NCBI GenBank assembly: GCA_003170295.1
Contig: PNAJ01000050.1
Span: 1 to 64,000 of the forward strand
DNA from: Bryobacterales bacterium
Lineage (GTDB): Bacteria; Acidobacteriota; Terriglobia; Bryobacterales; Bryobacteraceae
Length of the DNA: 64,000 bases
Reading direction: 5' to 3'
Shown here: positions 1 to 8,495 of the stretch, in pieces
Layout: each line of letters opens with the position of its first letter
How positions within the stretch are numbered: position 1 is the first letter of the stretch
Translations under genes and position numbers: made by a program
The notes under the pieces: generated by a model
Databases searched by the model: none
Seen by the model: the letters and a program-made list of their open reading frames with translations, nothing else
Told to the model about the DNA's origin: nothing

Positions 1-78
1 ACGCGCGGCAAGGAAGTCGAGCTGCGGCAGGGGTCGAGCCTCGATGTAGTGTTCGATCGCGCGCTAATGGTCGATTAA
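1..78 (+). CDS. C-terminal end of an unidentified protein (cut by window edge)
   Basis: The first 78 bases read as one open frame ending in TAA, giving 25 residues that finish in SSLDVVFDRALMVD. The stop overlaps the convergent stop of the oxidoreductase gene by 3 bases. The ending resembles the C-terminus of acidobacterial secreted proteins with a TrbI-like beta domain, but that is an impression from a very short piece. The function cannot be called; the rest of the gene lies left of the window. Confidence 0.5.
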   Translation, partial: TRGKEVELRQGSSLDVVFDRALMVD

Positions 79-1514
79 GCTTTCGCGAGCGTCCAGCCCT
101 TTCGGAACAGTGGCTTGATGAGTTTATTCGCCTCAGCGTTGTTGGTTCTCATCTTTTCGCTGTCCCATTCGAGCTTGCCTTCGAAACGCAAAGCGAGCGT
201 GCCGAGCAGAATCCATTCGGTGAACGGCCCGGCGATCGCGAAATTGGAATCGGCAGGCTCGCCAGTTTTGGCGGCGTGGATCCAGTCGGCATGATGACCG
301 GCTTCATTGCTGGCGGGCGCGCGCTTGAGGATCGCGGGTGGGAATTTGTAGTCCTTCATACGATCGGACGGGACCAAGCGAGTGCCTTCGCCGTACGTGC
401 CGGTCGTGATGAATCCTTTATCGCCGATGAACAGGCTTCCGTTATTCGACAAGCGGCCCTTGCGCTCTGGCGCAGGCTGACCTTCGCGTGGAGGACGCGG
501 CATGTCGCCGAGAATTTCATCCTGAGAAAGACCTTCGGGCGCGGCGGGTGGCTCGCTCATGCCGTCGTGCCAGAAGATCTTCACCGGAGGCATGTTGCCG
601 CGCTGCGGGAAATCGAAACGGATGATCGATTTCTTGGGGAACATGAAGCTGCTCTTGCCTTCCTGCATGATGCATTCGACGCTCGAGGGCGCGCCGAGCA
701 TTAGCGCCATATTCGGCGCTCCCAGAATGTGGCACGCCATGTCGCCGAGCGCGCCGCATCCGTAATCGTAAAATCCGCGCCAGTTGAACGGAGCGATCTC
801 CTTACTATAAGGACGGCCGGCTGTCGAAACACCGGTCCAGGCTTCCCAATCCATGGTCGGCGGGACGGGTTGAGCGGCAGGTTCCACGGTCAGCCCCTGC
901 GGCCAGATGGGACGATTGGTCCAGGCACGCACTTCGGTCACATTGCCGATGGCGCCGTCCCAGATCATCTCGGCGCACTGGCGCGTGCCCTCGTTCGAAT
1001 ATCCCTGATTGCCCATCTGCGTCGCGACCTTGTATTTCGCCGCGAGATGAGTGAGCAGGCGCGCTTCCCAGATGGTGCGCGTGAGAGGCTTCTGACAGTA
1101 GACGTGCTTGCCGCGCTCCATCGCCCAAGTGGAGCAGATGGCGTGCATGAAATCCGGCGTGGCGACGATCACCGCGTCGATATTCTTGCCCTCTTTGTCG
1201 AACATCTTGCGGAAGTCGGTATAGCGCGGCGCTTTGTCGAACTTTTCGAACATCATCTTGGCGCTGGCGCCATCGGGATCGCACAGGGCGACGATGTTTT
1301 CCTTGGCGTTGTTGCAGATATTGATGCTGCTGCGAGCCTTGCCACCCGCGCCGATGGACGCGATGTTCAGTTTCTCATTCGGCGACTTGAAGCCGAGCAT
1401 CTTGAGATTGGGCGAGCTGCCGAATCCCGCCGCGGGAACCGCGCCAGCGAGCAGGGAACCGAAGAAGAAGTGTCGTCGAGTGAAGTTGTAGTTTGCCATA
1501 GCGGACAGGGCCAA
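75..1514 (-). CDS. Gfo/Idh/MocA-family oxidoreductase, secreted (Tat leader)
   Basis: Predicted NAD(P)-dependent sugar or inositol-type dehydrogenase of 479 residues. The N-terminus carries a twin-arginine-like leader (NFTRRHFFFGSLLAG) followed by a Rossmann fold with the glycine motif IGAGGKARS. EKP-type residues lie in GKHVYCQKPLTRT, the usual site of the conserved lysine of the family. The C-terminal half is the alpha/beta substrate domain. A TTG start at 1514 is preceded by AGGAGA about 9 bases upstream; the next ATG (1499) is too far from that site, so TTG is preferred though the leader works from either. Enzymes of this exported subfamily are very common in Acidobacteria and Planctomycetes. 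The substrate is unknown. It stands alone, convergent with the preceding gene. Confidence 0.9.
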   Translation of the reverse strand: MALSAMANYNFTRRHFFFGSLLAGAVPAAGFGSSPNLKMLGFKSPNEKLNIASIGAGGKARSSINICNNAKENIVALCDPDGASAKMMFEKFDKAPRYTDFRKMFDKEGKNIDAVIVATPDFMHAICSTWAMERGKHVYCQKPLTRTIWEARLLTHLAAKYKVATQMGNQGYSNEGTRQCAEMIWDGAIGNVTEVRAWTNRPIWPQGLTVEPAAQPVPPTMDWEAWTGVSTAGRPYSKEIAPFNWRGFYDYGCGALGDMACHILGAPNMALMLGAPSSVECIMQEGKSSFMFPKKSIIRFDFPQRGNMPPVKIFWHDGMSEPPAAPEGLSQDEILGDMPRPPREGQPAPERKGRLSNNGSLFIGDKGFITTGTYGEGTRLVPSDRMKDYKFPPAILKRAPASNEAGHHADWIHAAKTGEPADSNFAIAGPFTEWILLGTLALRFEGKLEWDSEKMRTNNAEANKLIKPLFRKGWTLAKA

Positions 1515-1827
1515 GAAAAGGCGTCTCCTGGGAGGAAGTTTAGCAGAATGGGCTTGGCGCGGGGCTGCTCCGTTTCGTCGGTGTGGGTGATAGCGGGATG
1601 CATTACAGGTCGCAGCCCGAGCCGATTAAAAGTACGCATTGGAAGATGAACTGTAGCAGACCGATCAACAAAAATACTCCTCATACGAGACATAGAGCGG
1701 CGGCGACAGTTTTGACCGGACCAAGCCGTTTGACTGCTATAGCAAGAAAAGATAGATTCAGCCTGCTGGTCATCCGTCTCCGGCCTTTCCTCCTTCCATC
1801 TTTACATCACCAGACAAGGAAATGTCG
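1515..1827. other. Intergenic stretch with no recognised feature
   Basis: About 310 bases between the oxidoreductase start and the end of the small two-gene module. Short open frames occur on both strands but none has a convincing ribosome site or familiar sequence. The promoter of the oxidoreductase should lie in the part next to 1515, but no clear -35/-10 pair could be picked out by eye. Confidence 0.4.
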
Positions 1828-2070
1828 TCACTCGACTTCCTCGCCGTATGGAGTCATCCCGGATGCCAGAAAAGTCTTCGGCAGATCACCTTCGCCTGCG
1901 AGGATAAATTTTGGGAAACGCTTAAACCATTTTCCAGGCGGCACGTCCGGTTCGGACTCCAGCCAATGCTTTAGGTCCTCGAAATCCCGCATCGTAATGC
2001 GCCCATCACGATATCGGGCGACCAAGTGATCCAAAACCCCGGCAGGCGGAGGCCTCCGGATTTTAGGCAT
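1828..2070 (-). CDS. Small protein of unknown function, second gene of a two-gene module
   Basis: 80 residues, mixed charge, with no signal peptide or membrane segment. It begins MPKIRRPPPAGVLDHL and contains RDGRITMRDFEDLKHWLES, a likely helical stretch. The start overlaps the end of the upstream 60-residue gene by 8 bases, which implies co-translation. I do not recognise the family. The size, the overlap and the order (a small, helical, charged first protein, then a slightly larger second one) fit a toxin-antitoxin pair or a small regulatory module, but no catalytic motif is visible, so this stays an inference. Confidence 0.6.
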   Translation of the reverse strand: MPKIRRPPPAGVLDHLVARYRDGRITMRDFEDLKHWLESEPDVPPGKWFKRFPKFILAGEGDLPKTFLASGMTPYGEEVE

Positions 2071-2245
2071 TCTCGAATTGCTTGTGGAAAATGACGCGTT
2101 CGAGCTGAATTGAAAGCTCGCGAATCTCGGCAGCGTCGTCGGTTTCCTTCAGGCGCTTGAGGATGGCGGCGAGGGCCTTGTCGGAGGTGTCCAAAGACGT
2201 AGCCGTCGACGTAGATTCGACGGATTTGTGGTTCTTCCTCACCAT
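2063..2245 (-). CDS. Small charged protein of unknown function, first gene of a two-gene module
   Basis: 60 residues beginning MVRKNHKSVES and rich in Lys, Glu and Arg. The second half (from LAAILKRLKE onward) would form an amphipathic helix. It is followed by the overlapping 80-residue gene. The start ATG has no strong ribosome site. The gene begins about 27 bases beyond the 3' end of the tRNA-Val gene on the same strand, so read-through from the tRNA promoter is possible. It could be the antitoxin-like partner of the downstream gene; this is a guess from layout only. Confidence 0.5.
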   Translation of the reverse strand: MVRKNHKSVESTSTATSLDTSDKALAAILKRLKETDDAAEIRELSIQLERVIFHKQFENA

Positions 2246-2271
2246 GACCCAATCATACGCGAGAAAAACGG

Positions 2272-2348
2272 TGGTGGGCGCGCAGGGACTCGAACCCCGG
2301 ACCCCCTCGGTGTAAACGAGGTGCTCTAACCAACTGAGCTACGCGCCC
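2272..2348 (-). tRNA. tRNA-Val (anticodon TAC)
   Basis: On the minus strand the sequence folds as a full cloverleaf. The 7-bp acceptor stem is GGGCGCG/CGCGCCC, the D arm GCTC...GAGC, the anticodon stem CCTCG/CGAGG with loop TTTACAC (anticodon TAC, reading GTA), then a 5-base variable loop and a T arm with TTCGAGT. The discriminator A is followed by an encoded CCA (complement at 2272-2274). The mature body without CCA is 74 nt. Confidence 0.97.
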
Positions 2349-2439
2349 GAGTCTCTAGTTTATCAGTCGTAAGCCGGTTTTCCATCGCCCAAAGCTACAA
2401 CCATGAAAAATGGCTACGACACCAAACCGTGGCAGCAAA

Positions 2440-2515
2440 GGGACAGACAGCCTTTTTCGCCTCGGAGTCTCCCTTGTTTTTCGCGGGATGAGGGGCGAAA
2501 AAGGTGGTCAGTCCC
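2440..2515. repeat. Inverted-repeat element, family M, copy 1
   Basis: A 76-bp element with 22-base inverted arms at 2440-2461 (starts GGGACAGACAGCC, ends TTTTTCGCC) and 2494-2515, matching at about 19 of 22 positions. The same ends recur at 20532-20633 and 63139-63243. It sits alone in the gap between tRNA-Val and the rhodanese-like gene. No transposase is near. It could be a small non-autonomous element or a structured intergenic repeat. Confidence 0.75.
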
Positions 2516-2554
2516 AGAGTCTTGCTCATCACAGACCAAAATCAATTTAGTGTC

Positions 2555-3010
2555 TCACTTCTGCTCACCCGCCCCGCTGCCTTCTTCCGTTGGATAATTC
2601 TTCGTATACCAGTCAGCATTCATATTGGTCGGGATGTTCAACACTCGAATGCGTGTGAAACCCAGCTCCTTCAACACACGATATGCTGGACGGACGTTTG
2701 GACACTTCACCATCGGGCAGCAGCCGCAGTAGATCACCAGGTCGGTATCCTTGGGCAGACTCGCCACTGCTTTCTTCAGCATCTCGATGCCCTCCGGTTT
2801 CGATCCGGGACCGGCGAAACTGGAGTGCGAGATATGTTTCAGGTGATAGAGCACCGGAAACGCGACGCACAGAACCGTGGGCGACTTCGAATCTTTCATC
2901 AAGCTCGCCAGGGCGGCGGGCTCCAGCACTTCGGATTTGGTCCAAGGGTCCGACGCGTCCTGGCAGAGAGACAGCGTGGCGACGAGCGCAATTAACGAGA
3001 ACTTCCGCAT
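2555..3010 (-). CDS. Exported rhodanese-like domain protein
   Basis: 151 residues. The start is taken at ATG 3010, which gives a typical signal peptide (MRKFSLIALVATLSLC); the longer frame to 3034 would add an unlikely extension. The rhodanese-type core is seen in DLVIYCGCCPMVKC, where a cysteine cluster occupies the active-site loop, followed by AYRVLKELGFTRIRVL. Rhodaneses move sulfane sulfur or serve as redox modules; in a periplasmic form with several cysteines a thiol or metal-binding role is possible. The tail is Gly/Glu rich. The gene is divergent from the fucosidase with about 77 bases between the starts, so the two may share a promoter region. Confidence 0.75.
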   Translation of the reverse strand: MRKFSLIALVATLSLCQDASDPWTKSEVLEPAALASLMKDSKSPTVLCVAFPVLYHLKHISHSSFAGPGSKPEGIEMLKKAVASLPKDTDLVIYCGCCPMVKCPNVRPAYRVLKELGFTRIRVLNIPTNMNADWYTKNYPTEEGSGAGEQK

Positions 3011-3087
3011 GACGGTAGGATATCGCAAATCCAACCATGCTCATTAACCCCATACTGCACCGCTAAAGTGATATGATAACCGACGAT

Positions 3088-4449
3088 ATGAACAACCGAT
3101 TCACTCGCCGCGCCGCGATGCAGGCAATCGGCGCCGGGACCTCCCTGTTGCCTCTCTCCGCTCAAGTTTTGAATGCTCCTCCAGCACCTCCGGCTGGCGT
3201 GCCGGAGCCGAAAGGTCCCACTACCTCGACGCCTGAGGATCGGGAGCGCCGCCTCCAATGGTGGCGTGAGGCGCGCTTTGGCATGTTCATTCACTGGGGC
3301 CTTTATAGCGTCCACGGCCGCCACGAATGGGTAATGGAAAACGAAGGCATTCCCATCGCCGAGTATGAGCAGGGAGCCAAGCGCTTTAATCCTGAGCCGA
3401 ACGCGGCCCGCGCCTGGGCCAAGCTCGCGAAAACGGCTGGCATGAAGTATATGGTGATGACCACCAAGCATCACGAGGGCTTCTGCCTGTTCGATTCCAA
3501 GTTGACCAACTACACGGCCCCCAGAACAGCGTGCGGACGCGACCTGGTTCAGGAATACGTGGACGCGGCCCGCGCAGAGGGAATGCGCGTGGGATTTTAT
3601 TACTCATTGATGGACTGGCACCATCCGGACGGCGCGCTCGCCGCGACCGATGAGGCCGCCCGCCGCCGCTTCGTCGACTATATCCACGGCCAGGTTCGCG
3701 AGTTGTGCACCAATTACGGGAAGGTCGATATTCTGTGGTACGACGTGAACTGGCCGTTGAAGCCCGATACCTGGGAGGCGGTGAAGCTCAACACTATGGT
3801 GCGGAAGCTGCAACCCGACATCCTGATCAATAATCGCACCGGTCTTCCCGAAGACTTCACGACGCCGGAGCAGAGAATCCAAGCCTCCGCCGAGCCCTGG
3901 GAATCCTGCATGACGATGAACGATAGCTGGGGCTATCAGAAGGCCGACGACAACTGGAAGACGTCGAAAAATATCGTGCGCAACCTGATTCGGTGCACGC
4001 GCGATAACGGGAATTATCTGCTAAATATCGGCCCGAAACCGGATGGCAGCATTCCCGCGGAGTCCGTGAACATTCTGACCGGCGTCGGCCGCTGGATGGA
4101 TACGCATGCCGAGCTGATTCACGCGCCGGTCAGTGTCTGCAAGGTGAAGCGCGGCCAGTTCTCCGATTTCATCGAGCGCGGGAATAAGCTGTACATCATG
4201 ATCCAGTTCTGGCCGGGCAGCGAGGTTTCGATCGGCGGGCTGAAGACCAAGGCAGTCTCCGCGAAGCTGTATGGATCTTCCACCCCGGTGAAGTTCGATC
4301 AGGACGATTTCCGGCTGCGTTTCACTGGATTGCCGGCGACGGCTCCCAACCCGATGATCTCGGTGCTGGAAGTTGAGTTCGACGCGCCGCCGGAGCAGGA
4401 CAACATCGGAGTCCGCCGGAACCGCAAGCGCGGGCTGGTCGGCGTTTAG
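3088..4449 (+). CDS. Alpha-L-fucosidase, GH29 family, secreted
   Basis: 453 residues from the ATG at 3088, which starts a twin-arginine-like leader (MNNRFTRRAAMQAIGAG); an ATG at 3073 would add five residues without improving it. Neither has a good ribosome site. GH29 hallmarks are present: FGMFIHWGLYSVHGRHEW, MTTKHHEGFCLFDS and VGFYYSLMDWHHPD. DILWYDVNW contains the presumed catalytic nucleophile Asp219. The enzyme should hydrolyse alpha-linked fucose from plant or microbial glycans in the periplasm or outside the cell. The C-terminal region has the usual beta-sandwich pattern. Length is normal for the family. No partner glycosidase lies beside it. Confidence 0.92.
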   Translation: MNNRFTRRAAMQAIGAGTSLLPLSAQVLNAPPAPPAGVPEPKGPTTSTPEDRERRLQWWREARFGMFIHWGLYSVHGRHEWVMENEGIPIAEYEQGAKRFNPEPNAARAWAKLAKTAGMKYMVMTTKHHEGFCLFDSKLTNYTAPRTACGRDLVQEYVDAARAEGMRVGFYYSLMDWHHPDGALAATDEAARRRFVDYIHGQVRELCTNYGKVDILWYDVNWPLKPDTWEAVKLNTMVRKLQPDILINNRTGLPEDFTTPEQRIQASAEPWESCMTMNDSWGYQKADDNWKTSKNIVRNLIRCTRDNGNYLLNIGPKPDGSIPAESVNILTGVGRWMDTHAELIHAPVSVCKVKRGQFSDFIERGNKLYIMIQFWPGSEVSIGGLKTKAVSAKLYGSSTPVKFDQDDFRLRFTGLPATAPNPMISVLEVEFDAPPEQDNIGVRRNRKRGLVGV

Positions 4450-4595
4450 AGCTCCGAAGTATCCTCTTCGATTTCGCCGAGATCGGGCTTGCGATCTTCG
4501 ATCTCGTTATCCTCTCTCGCCCAGTCAGGGCGAGGGTCGTCGGGCACCAGAGAATCGTTTTTTTCTTTCCGTGTAGTTTTCTCGATCGGGTCCAT
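4446..4595 (-). CDS. Possible small acidic protein (49 aa)
   Basis: A short minus-strand frame starts at ATG 4595 and ends 4 bases inside the convergent fucosidase end. It encodes a highly charged, hydrophilic 49-residue protein starting MDPIEKTTRKEK and ending EIEEDTSEL, with the middle DDPRPDWAREDNEIEDRK. An AAGG lies about 9 bases before the start. Composition is even and coding-like, with no stop-poor artefact of the opposite strand because most of it is intergenic. The family is not recognised; it could be cytoplasmic and disordered. Confidence 0.45.
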   Translation of the reverse strand: MDPIEKTTRKEKNDSLVPDDPRPDWAREDNEIEDRKPDLGEIEEDTSEL

Positions 4596-4708
4596 GTAAA
4601 GCGCCTTATAGATTAGTCTCTAAACTCGAAGTTTACCCCTTTTCCGCCGCCGCCGCGCAACGTTGGGCGACTTGTGACACACTAAGTAGGTTCGGGAGGC
4701 CGGAAGCA

Positions 4709-6589
4709 GTGGAGCTCGTTGGGCGGGTCGTTTCTCATTATCAGTTCCTTGAAAAGTTGGGTGCGGGCGGAATGGGCGATATCTACAAGGCCCACGATGC
4801 GCGTCTGAACCGGTTCGTCGCGGTCAAAGTTTTATCGAGCCTCAACGCGGGCGACCCCGAGCGCCGGCGCCGGTTTATTCAGGAAGCGCAAGCCGCCTCC
4901 GGCCTGAACCACCCCAACATCATCACGATTCACGACATCGTGAACGAGCCTGAAGGCGACTACATGGTGATGGAGTTCGTTTCCGGCAAAACACTGGTCG
5001 ATCTGATTCCGAAGGGCGGGCTTCGCGCGGCGCAAGCCCTGAAATATAGCGTGCAGATGGCCGACGCGCTCAGCGCCGCGCACGCCGCCGGTATTGTCCA
5101 CCGCGACCTCAAACCGGGTAACGTGATGGTCACCGATTCCGGTCTCGTGAAGGTGCTGGATTTCGGGCTCGCCAAATTGACAGACCGCGGCCCGGCGAGC
5201 CATTTTGGCGACAATACGCAGACCATCCCCGAGGCTCCGCTGACGGTGGAAGGCTCCATCATCGGAACCGTCAGCTACATGTCGCCCGAGCAGGCGCAGG
5301 GCAAAAAAGTCGATACGCGCTCCGATATTTTCTCGTTTGGCGTGGTGCTGTACGAGATGCTTACCGGTGCACGGGCATTCAGCGGCGAGTCGGCGCTCTC
5401 GACGCTCTCCGCCATATTGCGCGATGAGCATCGGCCGATGATCGAGGTCGCGCCGGACGTCCCGCCGCAGCTCGAATTGCTGATCGGCCGGTGCCTCAAG
5501 AAGAATCCGGACGACCGCTGGCAATCGATGAAGGACGTCCTCGCCGCACTGGGCGCGCTGAAGCACGAGTCGGACTCGGGACAGCTCTACCGGTCGAGAA
5601 TTCAGGGCGTCGAGATGAATCGGCCGAGGCTGGCTTCCAAGAAAAAATCGCGGACGCTTTTGATAGTCGGGACGGGGCTGGTTCTCCTGGTGATCGCGGG
5701 AGGCGGTGCGGGCGGCTGGCAGTGGATGAAGCGTCACAAGGCGCCGCAGCCTGCGCCGGTAGTCGACGTTCCAGTCCCGGTTCCTGCTCCGGCAATTCCA
5801 CCCCCGCCGGTCGAGACCATAGCAACTCCGCCTGCGGACACGGCCCTGACGAACGAAAGCATAATCGACATGGTGACCGGCAAGGTGCCGACAGGAGTCA
5901 TCCTCAGCCAGATCCGCACATCGAAAACGAGCTTCGTGCTCACGTCGGCGGAGGTGATCCGGCTTAGTAAAGCCGGCGTGCCCGGAAACGTGATCGAGGC
6001 CATGCGCGATCCGAAACGCGCGCCCGCGTTGCCGGCTGAAACAAATAGTAAGAAGAATCCGGTCGTGGTGGCCCTTCCCGCTCCGGTGCCGACACCGGTT
6101 CCGCAGCAACCACTGAACACCGCGCCGTCGACGCCTCCCGCGCCAGTTCCCGCCAAGCCCGCCGCAACCGTGGCGCTTTCTGTGAATGTCTCCGACGCGG
6201 TGCCGTTCAGCATCCGGCTCGCGGAGGATGTTCCGATCGACGCCGAGGAGGGTCGCGCTTTGCGCTTCACCGCGATCGACGGTTTAAAGGTCGGCGATGT
6301 GGTGGTGATTGCGAAGGGCGCCACCGTCACCGGCTCCATCCTCGAAGCGGCTGGCAAGAAAAAGATTTTCGGTATCGGCGGAAAGATGACGTTCCGTCTG
6401 CTCGAGGCGGACGCTGTGGACGGCAAAAAGCTCAATGTACGAGTCGAACCGACGCGCGCCAAGGATGGTCCAGCCAAGCGTCCCATCGATTCGGGAGCGA
6501 AGGGCAAAACTAAAGAGATCGCCGCAGCCGCCGGGAACCAATATGTCGCCTACATAGAGGGCGATCAGACGGTTTCCGTGCACAAATGA
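4709..6589 (+). CDS. Membrane Ser/Thr protein kinase with acidobacterial periplasmic modules
   Basis: 626 residues from a GTG start with GGAGG 9 bases upstream. The N-terminal Hanks-type kinase domain is complete: glycine loop GAGGMG (18-23), Lys40 in VAVK, catalytic HRDLKPGN with Asp133, DFG Asp151, and SPEQAQG in the activation segment. A single membrane span follows at about 316-338, then a Pro-rich linker. The outside part has two modules: one near TNESIIDMVTGKVP...VILSQIR, a short helical repeat I associate with acidobacterial proteins, and a C-terminal beta module (RLAEDVPIDAEEGRALRF...VVIAKGATVTGSI). It likely senses an envelope cue and phosphorylates cytoplasmic targets. No phosphatase gene is adjacent. 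The gene ends at a hairpin shared with the convergent HEAT gene. Confidence 0.92.
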   Translation: MELVGRVVSHYQFLEKLGAGGMGDIYKAHDARLNRFVAVKVLSSLNAGDPERRRRFIQEAQAASGLNHPNIITIHDIVNEPEGDYMVMEFVSGKTLVDLIPKGGLRAAQALKYSVQMADALSAAHAAGIVHRDLKPGNVMVTDSGLVKVLDFGLAKLTDRGPASHFGDNTQTIPEAPLTVEGSIIGTVSYMSPEQAQGKKVDTRSDIFSFGVVLYEMLTGARAFSGESALSTLSAILRDEHRPMIEVAPDVPPQLELLIGRCLKKNPDDRWQSMKDVLAALGALKHESDSGQLYRSRIQGVEMNRPRLASKKKSRTLLIVGTGLVLLVIAGGGAGGWQWMKRHKAPQPAPVVDVPVPVPAPAIPPPPVETIATPPADTALTNESIIDMVTGKVPTGVILSQIRTSKTSFVLTSAEVIRLSKAGVPGNVIEAMRDPKRAPALPAETNSKKNPVVVALPAPVPTPVPQQPLNTAPSTPPAPVPAKPAATVALSVNVSDAVPFSIRLAEDVPIDAEEGRALRFTAIDGLKVGDVVVIAKGATVTGSILEAAGKKKIFGIGGKMTFRLLEADAVDGKKLNVRVEPTRAKDGPAKRPIDSGAKGKTKEIAAAAGNQYVAYIEGDQTVSVHK

Positions 6590-6590
6590 C

Positions 6591-6610
6591 GGCAGGCGAA
6601 AGCGCCTGCC
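6591..6610 (+). repeat. REP-like hairpin between convergent genes (family R, single-hairpin copy)
   Basis: An 8-bp perfect stem GGCAGGCG / CGCCTGCC with loop AAAG is followed by CCCACCC. It is placed 1 base after the kinase stop and 5 bases before the HEAT gene stop, so it may serve as a two-way terminator. The CCCACCC tail is shared with the double-hairpin repeats elsewhere in the window. Confidence 0.75.
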
Positions 6611-6615
6611 CCACC

Positions 6616-7437
6616 CTATTTAGGAAGTTGGTCCAGAAACTCCTTCGCTTCCGGCACACGCGAGACTCCCAGCGATAGCACGATCGCCCGCTTCATCTCG
6701 GCATTTTTTTCGACCCGCCATCTCGCGATCAGCGTCTCGACAGCGAGCAAATCCGGACACTCGCCGAGCGCCGTGGCCGCCTCGAAACGTAAATCTTCAT
6801 TTGGCCCCGTTAGGAATCGAGCGACGAATGGAATCGAAGCGCGCGCGTCGATCCCGCAAAGAGAGAGAAAACATTGTCCGATCACCGCAGGCTCTTTATC
6901 ACCGGCTTGCGCCTTCACGCGCAACATCAGGATGCTGTCCAACCCCGGCAATTGCGCGATCGCCCGAGCCGCGTCGATCCGCACGCGCATTTCCGGATCG
7001 GCAAGAGCATCGGCCAGATAAATCAGGATCGCATCGCGAGGCAGTGAAGTGGCCACCAGTGCCAGCGCGCACGCGCCGCGCAGAGCGACCGCGCTATCTG
7101 TCTGTCCACCCCAGACCGGCTCCATCTGCACATGCGCGATCCCGCGGAGATACACCGCCGGATCCTCGTGACCCAGGTCCTTCAACCCTTTCACGATCGC
7201 ATTCTTGGCCCAACATTTCGGATCGGTCTTGACTGGATCTTTCAAGAAGCGCTCGAACGCATTGAGAAGATCGGGAATTGTCTCGCGTAGCAGCAAGTCC
7301 CCCGCCACGGCGGCGGCTTTCGAACAAATGAAGTTGTTGCGATCGCGGAGAGCCTTGCGAAGCGGTTCTAGGGCCGCAGGAGCCGATCGAAGCGCCTCAA
7401 TCTCCGCAATCCTCGCCTCGAACGTTTCCTTGCTCAC
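6616..7437 (-). CDS. HEAT-repeat protein
   Basis: 273 residues of alpha-helical repeats (for example RDNNFICSKAAAVAGDLL, RVRIDAARAIAQLPG, DLRFEAATALGECPD), which usually act as protein-binding scaffolds. The GTG start at 7437 is chosen because it overlaps the stop of the upstream DUF481 gene as GTGA; the longer upstream frame is just the opposite-frame reading of that gene. There is no signal peptide, so it is probably cytoplasmic. The overlap implies co-translation with the outer membrane protein gene, but a functional link is not evident. The partner is unknown. Confidence 0.82.
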   Translation of the reverse strand: MSKETFEARIAEIEALRSAPAALEPLRKALRDRNNFICSKAAAVAGDLLLRETIPDLLNAFERFLKDPVKTDPKCWAKNAIVKGLKDLGHEDPAVYLRGIAHVQMEPVWGGQTDSAVALRGACALALVATSLPRDAILIYLADALADPEMRVRIDAARAIAQLPGLDSILMLRVKAQAGDKEPAVIGQCFLSLCGIDARASIPFVARFLTGPNEDLRFEAATALGECPDLLAVETLIARWRVEKNAEMKRAIVLSLGVSRVPEAKEFLDQLPK

Positions 7438-8495
7438 TTCGCAAACGTAAATCGCAGCCCGGTGGTGAACAGAATGTCGTTCGCCTTGCGGCCCACAACG
7501 GGATCGCTCAGGTAGCGGTCGCTTGCCGAAACCTGGAACGACATCCATTTCTTAATCGCAGCCACTGCCGAAATATCGAAATTCATGCGATAGTTGCCCA
7601 CCGAGCTCACGTTGGGATAAAACACCAGCTTCTCATGCAAGGAGGTGGTTTTGGTGAACTTGTGCGCCAGTTCCTCCCCCACCAGAACCTCCGCTGAGGT
7701 GCGATGCAGACCGGTCGAGAAAAACTCCTCGTTCGCCGCCATGCCCAGCGACAAATCGAGCATTGTCTTGTCCGTCTTCAGCGCGTGATACCCCACGCCA
7801 CCCGCCGGCACGAATCTCAAATCCAGGCTCTGAAACTGGTCGTTTTCCAGATCGACCGACCCAAACACGAACATCTTCGGATGGACGTTCAGTTCATATC
7901 CCAACCCGCCGCGCTTCGCGTTTGCCGTCGTCAGACTGGTTCCGGTGGCGTTGCTGCTCGAATAAATCTGCGTGTAATACACCGTGATCTTATCGCGGCT
8001 CGTAGCTCGCACCGCGTTCGCGCCCAACGTAAACGTCTCCGTATTCGCGTTACCGTGCGCTTCCGCGAATCCCAGATCGAATGTCCCAGTCCACAAATCG
8101 ATCAGACGGGGACTCCTGTACCGTTCGATCTCCGCATCGTAGGCAACCTGGTCCGGCAGCGACCGGATATACTGCACCGATTCCCGAGCCGCCGTCACGC
8201 TACCCGTTTCCTTGGTCGCGATCTGCAACTTCGTCCCATCGGTTGTGACCGTGCCCACCACGCGCTGCCCGTCCTTGAGCGTCACATTGAGAGGCTGTGT
8301 CGACGTCACGCCCGTGACGTTTTCCCACGGGATTACGACCTCGCCCGCCAGATCCGAATTCAGAATCAGATTCTTCCCGTCATACTTAAGGATGTTGCCG
8401 GAGAGACGATCGCCGTTCTTCAGCGTCACCTGATCGGCGAGCAGCGCTTCCGTCAGGAGAAAAGCCGTGATAATGAAACGTCGCATGTTTCGCAT
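7434..8495 (-). CDS. YdiY/DUF481-family outer membrane beta-barrel protein
   Basis: 353 residues from the ATG at 8495, which has GGAG 7 bases upstream and opens a signal peptide (MRRFIITAFLLTEALLA). The N-terminal third shows short repeated beta units (VTLKNGDRLSGNILKYDG, VTLKDGQRVVGTV), and the rest is the DUF481 barrel ending in an aromatic residue pattern (GLRFTFAK). Relatives in other bacteria are called salt-induced outer membrane proteins. The 5' end overlaps the divergent MscS channel gene by 29 bases, so the two genes share regulatory DNA inside coding sequence. An osmotic-stress connection is plausible from both families. Confidence 0.87.
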   Translation of the reverse strand: MRNMRRFIITAFLLTEALLADQVTLKNGDRLSGNILKYDGKNLILNSDLAGEVVIPWENVTGVTSTQPLNVTLKDGQRVVGTVTTDGTKLQIATKETGSVTAARESVQYIRSLPDQVAYDAEIERYRSPRLIDLWTGTFDLGFAEAHGNANTETFTLGANAVRATSRDKITVYYTQIYSSSNATGTSLTTANAKRGGLGYELNVHPKMFVFGSVDLENDQFQSLDLRFVPAGGVGYHALKTDKTMLDLSLGMAANEEFFSTGLHRTSAEVLVGEELAHKFTKTTSLHEKLVFYPNVSSVGNYRMNFDISAVAAIKKWMSFQVSASDRYLSDPVVGRKANDILFTTGLRFTFAK

